This document shows, piece after piece, positions 39,669-45,207 of a stretch of DNA of 45,207 bases (its first letter is position 1; each line of letters starts with the position of its first letter). Under the pieces are notes generated by a model that had not been told where the DNA came from, searched no databases, and worked only from the letters and a program-made list of their open reading frames with translations. The translations under genes and the position numbers were made by a program. The DNA is from Brevundimonas sp. UBA5866 (GTDB taxonomy: Bacteria; Pseudomonadota; Alphaproteobacteria; Caulobacterales; Caulobacteraceae), in contig NZ_DJFS01000038.1 of the NCBI RefSeq assembly GCF_002432125.1, forward strand, positions 1 to 45,207. Direction: 5' to 3'.

Positions 39669-40666
39669 CAGCGGCCTCCTATGGTTTCAACGCCCACACC
39701 GCGTTCGGCCAGTTGTTTGAGTGCGGCGTCGGCATCACCGTCTGTAAAGGCGACAACCAGTTGCCCGCACGGAACGCCGCGAATGCGGGCGATGCGTCCG
39801 GACAGGATGGAATAGTCGACACCCACGGTACGGGCCACGCGGCTCAGTTCCGGCTCATAGGTCGACGTGCCCTGGAAGATCAAACGGGCTAGGCGCGCAT
39901 TTGCGGGCACCGAGGCACCATCAAAACCATCGTCGCTTTCGGCCAGCATGGCTTGGGTGACGGGATGTTGCGGGCGCAGGAACACATCGACCGTATCGCC
40001 CTGCTCCACGATCCTGCCGTCCTTCAGAACGGCCACGCAGTCGCACACACGGCGCACCACCTCCATCTGGTGGGTGATCATGACGATGGTCAGGCCCAGT
40101 TCGCGGTTCAACTGCTCCAGCAGGCCGAGGATGTCCTCGGTCGTCTCGGGATCCAGCGCACTGGTCGCCTCGTCGCACAGAAGAACATCGGGACCACAGG
40201 CCAGCGCGCGGGCGATGCCGACACGCTGTTTCTGGCCACCCGAAAGTTGGTGCGGGTATTTCTTGGCATGCTCGGCCAAGCCCAGACGCGCCAGAAGTTC
40301 GGCCGTGCGGGCCTTCACCTCGGCGGCGGGGCGTCCCTCAAGCCGAAGCGGGAACGCCACATTGTCCTCGATAGTCTTGGAGGCCAACAGGTTGAAGTGT
40401 TGGAAGATCATCCCGATCTTGCGACGCGCCGTCCGCAAATGTGCGGGGTTGAGCGCGGTGATCTCCTGATCGCCGACAAAGACCTTGCCGCCGTCGGGCG
40501 TTTCCAGCCGGTTGATGGTGCGGATCAGGGTGGACTTGCCCGCGCCCGAGCGCCCCACAACGCCGAAAATCTGACCGCGCTCTACATGCAGATCAACAGA
40601 ATCCAGAGCCACGCGCTCGCCTGCACGGCTCTGGTAACGGCGTGTGACGCCCTCCAGACGGATCAT
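39668..40666 (-). CDS. metN: methionine ABC transporter ATP-binding protein
   Basis: A 332-residue ATPase with Walker A GRSGAGKST (about 38-46), signature LSGGQKQRVGIARAL, Walker B VLLCDEATSALDPET, and a C-terminal NIL/ACT-like domain (about 255-332, LIFQGTSTYEPELSRVART). In MetN the NIL domain binds methionine and inhibits transport when the cell is replete. The ATG overlaps the sufA stop as ATGA, so it is translationally joined to the suf operon. Confidence 0.95.
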   Translation of the reverse strand: MIRLEGVTRRYQSRAGERVALDSVDLHVERGQIFGVVGRSGAGKSTLIRTINRLETPDGGKVFVGDQEITALNPAHLRTARRKIGMIFQHFNLLASKTIEDNVAFPLRLEGRPAAEVKARTAELLARLGLAEHAKKYPHQLSGGQKQRVGIARALACGPDVLLCDEATSALDPETTEDILGLLEQLNRELGLTIVMITHQMEVVRRVCDCVAVLKDGRIVEQGDTVDVFLRPQHPVTQAMLAESDDGFDGASVPANARLARLIFQGTSTYEPELSRVARTVGVDYSILSGRIARIRGVPCGQLVVAFTDGDADAALKQLAERGVGVETIGGR

Positions 40667-41061
40667 AAAGCCTCGGTACTGGTAGCCGGAATGATGGTCA
40701 CGCTCTCACCACAACCACAGGCGTCTGTCTCGTTAGGGTTTCTAAAGACGAATTTAGAAGACATGCGGGTCGTTTCGAAGTCGATCTCCGACCCCACAAG
40801 GAACAGGACGGCCTTGGGCTCGATCAGCACGACCGCGCCCTTGTCCTCGACCACCTCATCCAGAGGCTCGATGCTTTCGGCGTAGGCAAAGGTGTATTCC
40901 TGCCCCGCGCAGCCGCCGTTCTTCACGCCGACGCGCAGCCCCACGCACGGACGCTCGGCATTGGCCATAAGTTCGCGCACACGCGCCGCCGCCGCCTCGG
41001 TCAGGGTGACGACCTTGGGACGCGGACGGCGCGGACGGGTGGAGGTCTGAAGTTCGGTCAT
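40663..41061 (-). CDS. sufA: Fe-S cluster carrier protein, A-type (SufA/HesB-IscA family)
   Basis: About 132 residues with the A-type scaffold pattern: LTEAAAARVRELM, VGVKNGGCAGQEYTFAY with the first conserved Cys, and the C-terminal DACGCGES with the CxC pair. It accepts Fe-S clusters from SufBCD and passes them to apoproteins. The start at 41061 (MTELQTSTRPRRPRPK) gives a short basic N-terminal extension; a frame to 41121 is rejected because it overlaps sufT. Followed by metN with an ATGA overlap. Confidence 0.92.
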   Translation of the reverse strand: MTELQTSTRPRRPRPKVVTLTEAAAARVRELMANAERPCVGLRVGVKNGGCAGQEYTFAYAESIEPLDEVVEDKGAVVLIEPKAVLFLVGSEIDFETTRMSSKFVFRNPNETDACGCGESVTIIPATSTEAL

Positions 41062-41066
41062 GACAA

Positions 41067-41474
41067 TCAGAACATGTTCAGGGCCAGTTTGGCCTCGTCG
41101 GACATACGCGATTGATCCCACGGCGGATCAAAAACCAGATTGACGTGGGCGGACTTGATGCCTTCCACCTTCATGACGGCACCTTCGACCCAGCCGGGCA
41201 TTTCGCCCGCCACCGGACAGCCCGGCGCGGTCAGGGTCATGTCGATCACCACGTCCTTGTCGTCCGACACATCGACCTTGTAGATGAGGCCCAGCTCATA
41301 GATATCGACCGGAATTTCCGGATCGTACACGGTCTTGAGCGCCGCGATCAGATCATCGGTCAGCTTGTCCAGCTCGGCCTGCGACAAGGCGCTCTGCTGC
41401 GGCTCGTTCCAGCTCTCGGCGAAGGCCGGGCTGTCGGTGATCGCGTTTTCGGTCTTGGCGTCCATGGTCGTCAC
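41067..41474 (-). CDS. sufT: SUF system assembly protein SufT (DUF59/MIP18 family)
   Basis: About 135 residues. The MIP18-family core reads DDLIAALKTVYDPEIPVDIYELGLIY, then DMTLTAPGCPVAGEMPGWVE with the conserved Cys, and VNLVFDPPWDQSRMSDEAKL. SufT helps Fe-S cluster maturation or delivery in bacteria with SUF systems. The start is either GTG at 41474, overlapping the sufS stop, or ATG at 41465. It lies between sufS and sufA, a usual place in alphaproteobacterial suf operons. Confidence 0.92.
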   Translation of the reverse strand: MTTMDAKTENAITDSPAFAESWNEPQQSALSQAELDKLTDDLIAALKTVYDPEIPVDIYELGLIYKVDVSDDKDVVIDMTLTAPGCPVAGEMPGWVEGAVMKVEGIKSAHVNLVFDPPWDQSRMSDEAKLALNMF

Positions 41475-42709
41475 ACAAAGAAGTTCCGCGCCTTGATCAG
41501 CGCATCGGCGAAGGCATCAACCTCCTCCACCGTATTATATAGGGCGAACGAGGCGCGGGTGCTCGACGTCACGCCCATTCTTTTGGCCAATGGCTCGGCA
41601 CAGTGCAGACCCGCCCGTACGGCCACGCCGTAACGGTCCATGATCTGAGCGATGTCGTGGGCGTGTGCGCCTTCGACCGTAAAGGTCAGCAGGGCACCCT
41701 TCCCTTCGGCCGTGCCGATGATACGCAGCCAGTTCAGGCCGCCCAGACGCTCGATCGCGCGATCATAAAGCGCCTGCTCGTGGGCGATGACCGCCTGCGG
41801 GTCAAAGCCCATCAGCCAGTCCAGAGCCACGCCCAGACCCACGGCCTCGATGATCGGCGGGGTGCCAGCCTCGAAACGATGCGGCGGCTTGGCATAGGTG
41901 ATGCGTTCCTGCTCGACCGTCTCGATCATCTCGCCACCGCCCTGATACGGCGGCAGGGCCTCAAGGGCCTCGGTCGTGCCGTACAGCGCGCCGATACCCG
42001 TCGGGCCATAAAGCTTGTGGCCGGTGATGACGTAGAAGTCGCAGCCGATGGCCTGAACATCGGGAGCAGCGTGAACAGCACCCTGACAGCCGTCGATGAC
42101 GACCTTGGCACCGACCCGATGCGCCAGACGCGAAATCTCGGCCACAGGGTTGATGGTGCCCAGCACGTTCGACATGTGCGTAACCGCGACCACCTTGGTG
42201 CGCGGGTTCAGCATGGCCTCGAAGGCCGCCATGTCGAGCGAGCCATCATCCTTAATCGGCGCAAAGCGCAGAACCGCGTCCTTGCGCTCGCGCAGCAGGT
42301 GCCACGGCACGATGTTGGAATGGTGCTCCATCTCGGTGACAATGATCTCGTCACCTTCCTCGATGGAAAGGCCCAGACCGTTGGCGACCAGATTGATCGC
42401 TTCGGTACCGCCCTTGGTCCAGACGATGTTCTCGGGCGAAGGCGCGTTCAGGAATTTCGCCACCACGCCACGCGCCGCCTCAAAGGCTTCGGTCGCCTCG
42501 TTCGACAGGGTGTGCAGCCCACGGTGCACATTGGCATAGCCGCTCGACATCATCTCGACGAAGCGGTCGATGACCACCTGCGGCTTCTGGGCCGAGGCGG
42601 CATTGTCCAGATAGACCAGCGGACGGCCGTTCACCTGACGCGACAGGATCGGGAACTGTTCCCGCACGGCATAGGGATCGAAGGTCTTCACAGTCGTTCC
42701 GTCAGCCAT
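41471..42709 (-). CDS. sufS: cysteine desulfurase, group II
   Basis: A 412-residue PLP enzyme that releases sulfur from cysteine as persulfide for cluster assembly. Key positions are YLDNAASAQKP, EHHSNIVPW, the PLP lysine Lys232 in TGHKLYGPTG, and the persulfide-forming Cys370 in RAGLHCAEPL, which is the group II (SufS) sequence. No sufE or sufU partner is in the window. It overlaps the end of sufD by 22 bases. Confidence 0.95.
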   Translation of the reverse strand: MADGTTVKTFDPYAVREQFPILSRQVNGRPLVYLDNAASAQKPQVVIDRFVEMMSSGYANVHRGLHTLSNEATEAFEAARGVVAKFLNAPSPENIVWTKGGTEAINLVANGLGLSIEEGDEIIVTEMEHHSNIVPWHLLRERKDAVLRFAPIKDDGSLDMAAFEAMLNPRTKVVAVTHMSNVLGTINPVAEISRLAHRVGAKVVIDGCQGAVHAAPDVQAIGCDFYVITGHKLYGPTGIGALYGTTEALEALPPYQGGGEMIETVEQERITYAKPPHRFEAGTPPIIEAVGLGVALDWLMGFDPQAVIAHEQALYDRAIERLGGLNWLRIIGTAEGKGALLTFTVEGAHAHDIAQIMDRYGVAVRAGLHCAEPLAKRMGVTSSTRASFALYNTVEEVDAFADALIKARNFFV

Positions 42710-43707
42710 TGGCCCACCCGTTCACGGATATCCTCACGCTCGATGCGGTCGATCACTTCGATCAGGAAGGCTTGCGTCAGCAGGGCGCGAGCTTCCTCAA
42801 CGGTGATGCCGCGCGCCTGCATGTAGAACAAGGCGGCTTCATCCAGCGTGCCGACGGTGTTTCCATGCGCGCACTGCACGTCATCGGCATAGATGATCAG
42901 TTCCGGCTTGGCGTCGATCTCGGCGCGCTCGCCGGCGATCAGGGCGTTGTGGGCCATGCGGGCGTCGGTGCCATCGGCACCACGCTCGACGATGATCTTG
43001 CCCTGAAACACACCGCGCGAGGTTTCGCGGGCCACGCCCTTGGTCAGCTGGCTGGTGGTGCCATTGGCGGCCAGATGGTCCACCACACTGGTCAGGTCCG
43101 TATGACGCGAACCGTCCAGCACATAGACGCCGTCCAGACGGGCATCGGCACCGGCGGCGTGGTGCGCCAGACGGGTTTCGATGCGCTGCAGCTTCGCGCC
43201 GGTCGCGATCACGGTCTGGGCCAGCTTGGCCTCGGGCGCGAGATCGATTTCGGCGTCGATGATCGACACCGCGTCGGCCACGTCGTCGGCGATGACGATA
43301 CGGGTCAGGCTGGCACCGCTCTCGATCTTGTAGGTCAGGCGGATCTGCGAGGCATAGGCCGCGCCCGCACCTTCATAGGTCTCGACGACCGTCAACGCGG
43401 CACCCGACGGCACCGTCACAGCGAACGATCCCATGTGGGCCGTGGCCGTGGCATCCGACACCATGCGCAGGGCAAGCATTTGCGATCCGGCAGCCACGAA
43501 GGCGGTGTCGTCGCAGCGACCGTTGGCGATCACCACAACCTTGTCCGCCAGATCGTCGAAGAAACCGGCAGATGTGATCGATACAGCAGGCGATACTTCA
43601 GGCGCATCACGAAGAATACGCGCCAAATCACTGTATTTCCATGCCTCAACGCGGCGCGACGGATAGGTCGCGGCGTCGAACAGGTTCAACTTGGCCGATG
43701 CGCTCAC
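42688..43707 (-). CDS. sufD: Fe-S cluster assembly protein SufD
   Basis: A 339-residue beta-helical partner of SufB in the SufBC2D scaffold. It ends with the shared SufB/SufD block AHGNTVGTLDEAALFYMQARGI, then EEARALLTQAFLIEVIDRIE, and begins with the SufD-type RRVEAWKYSDLARIL. The ATG overlaps the end of sufC. The conserved His in the AHG segment is present. Length is somewhat short but within the alphaproteobacterial range. Confidence 0.94.
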   Translation of the reverse strand: MSASAKLNLFDAATYPSRRVEAWKYSDLARILRDAPEVSPAVSITSAGFFDDLADKVVVIANGRCDDTAFVAAGSQMLALRMVSDATATAHMGSFAVTVPSGAALTVVETYEGAGAAYASQIRLTYKIESGASLTRIVIADDVADAVSIIDAEIDLAPEAKLAQTVIATGAKLQRIETRLAHHAAGADARLDGVYVLDGSRHTDLTSVVDHLAANGTTSQLTKGVARETSRGVFQGKIIVERGADGTDARMAHNALIAGERAEIDAKPELIIYADDVQCAHGNTVGTLDEAALFYMQARGITVEEARALLTQAFLIEVIDRIEREDIRERVGQWLTERL

Positions 43708-44453
43708 GCGGCACTCGGAAGGTATTTGTCATAGCCTTCCGCCTCGAGCTGCAGGGCCAGCTCCGGTCCGCCCGAAGCCACGATACGGCCACCGGCCAGA
43801 ACGTGGACGCGGTCCGGTTTGATGTAGTCCAGCAGTCGCTGGTAGTGGGTGATGACCAGCATGGAGCGGTCCTCGCGACGCAGGGCGTTCACACCTTCCG
43901 ACACGATACGCAGGGCGTCGATATCAAGGCCCGAGTCCGTTTCATCGAGGATCAGCAGCGACGGTTCCAGTACCGCCATCTGCAGGATTTCCATGCGCTT
44001 CTTCTCGCCCCCCGAGAAGCCGACGTTCAGCGGACGCTTCAGCATATCGAAGTCCATCTTCAGGGCCTTCGAAGCTTCCTTCACCAGTTTCATGAACTGC
44101 GGTGCGGTCACCTCTTCTTCCCCACGCTGGCGGCGTTGGGCGTTCAGGGCCGTGCGCACGAAGGTCAGTGCCGGAACACCCGGGATTTCGACCGGATACT
44201 GGAACGACAGGAACACACCTGCCGCTGCACGTTCTGCCGGATCCATATCCAGAACGTCAGCGCCATTCCACGTCACCGAGCCTTCGGAAACCTCATAGTC
44301 GGGACGCCCGGCAATCACATTGCCCAGCGTCGACTTGCCCGCACCGTTGGGGCCCATGATGGCGTGAACCTCACCCGCCGGCACTTCCAGCGACAGGCCT
44401 TTCAGGATGGCCTTTTCTTCGACCGATGCGTGAAGGTTATCAATCTTAAGCAT
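43704..44453 (-). CDS. sufC: Fe-S cluster assembly ATPase SufC
   Basis: About 249 residues, an ABC-type ATPase of the soluble SufBC2D scaffold. Walker A is MGPNGAGKST; the signature is GFSGGEKKRMEILQMAVL; Walker B is LLILDETDSGLDIDALRIV, which is the SufC form. The start at 44453 (MLKIDNLHASVEEKA) is the family start; a frame to 44486 would overlap sufB. It lies between sufB and sufD as usual. Confidence 0.95.
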   Translation of the reverse strand: MLKIDNLHASVEEKAILKGLSLEVPAGEVHAIMGPNGAGKSTLGNVIAGRPDYEVSEGSVTWNGADVLDMDPAERAAAGVFLSFQYPVEIPGVPALTFVRTALNAQRRQRGEEEVTAPQFMKLVKEASKALKMDFDMLKRPLNVGFSGGEKKRMEILQMAVLEPSLLILDETDSGLDIDALRIVSEGVNALRREDRSMLVITHYQRLLDYIKPDRVHVLAGGRIVASGGPELALQLEAEGYDKYLPSAA

Positions 44454-44466
44454 TGTTTTTGTTACC

Positions 44467-45207
<741 letters not shown>

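Noticed and set aside
41603..43734. Plus-strand open frames of 407 and 341 codons opposite sufS and sufD
   Set aside because: Antisense shadows of well-conserved suf genes.

Overview
The window looks like a chromosomal segment of a high-G+C alphaproteobacterium of the order Caulobacterales (Brevundimonas- or Caulobacter-like). The basis is the gene order gatCAB / ruvX-pyrB-degenerate pyrC-plsY-dprA-topA, an NDUFS4-like complex I accessory protein, a suf operon with sufT, and the protein sequences themselves. The genus is inferred from memory of family synteny, not from a search.

Left third (1-12.3 kb): a cobalamin (B12) uptake, salvage and lower-ligand assembly locus. A cobalamin riboswitch on the minus strand (about 10464-10640) precedes a chain of ten minus-strand genes: btuB, cobC, btuF, btuC, btuD-like, cbiB/cobD, cobQ, cobT, cobS and a frameshifted tyrosine-phosphatase-like gene. 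Nearly all junctions are ATGA-type overlaps, so this is probably one long transcript. cobU (kinase/guanylyltransferase) and cobO (adenosyltransferase) run the other way, with a DUF1636 [2Fe-2S]-type protein between them. No corrin-ring synthesis genes are present, so the locus imports corrinoids, adenosylates them and finishes or remodels the nucleotide loop.

Middle (12.3-19.6 kb): an accessory region visibly richer in A+T. It holds an unknown gene coupled to cobO, a HigA-like antitoxin overlapping an unknown 226-residue gene, a small XRE regulator resembling a restriction controller protein, and a four-gene minus-strand operon of three large tyrosine recombinases plus a small coiled-coil protein. 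The last matches the ginABCD layout of GInt genomic islands. The third recombinase carries two in-frame stop codons upstream of its first catalytic arginine, so the island is probably immobile now. An inverted repeat with a 7-bp spacer next to ginA looks like a recombination core. In GInts the cargo lies on the distal side of the gin operon, so the B12 locus itself may be cargo; the far end would lie left of this window.

Right part (19.6-45.2 kb): ordinary chromosome. In order: a small lipoprotein, tRNA-Arg(UCU), NDUFS4-like protein, Sel1-like protein, a glutathione S-transferase homologue, two RcnB-family periplasmic proteins with a shared upstream motif, gatCAB (minus), ruvX, pyrB, an apparently non-catalytic dihydroorotase homologue, plsY, dprA, topA, a small secreted protein, a DEAD-box RNA helicase and a diguanylate cyclase. 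It ends with a minus-strand operon sufB(partial)-C-D-S-T-A that continues by an ATGA overlap into metN-metI-metQ, linking Fe-S cluster assembly to methionine import. No CRISPR array, rRNA or insertion sequence was seen.
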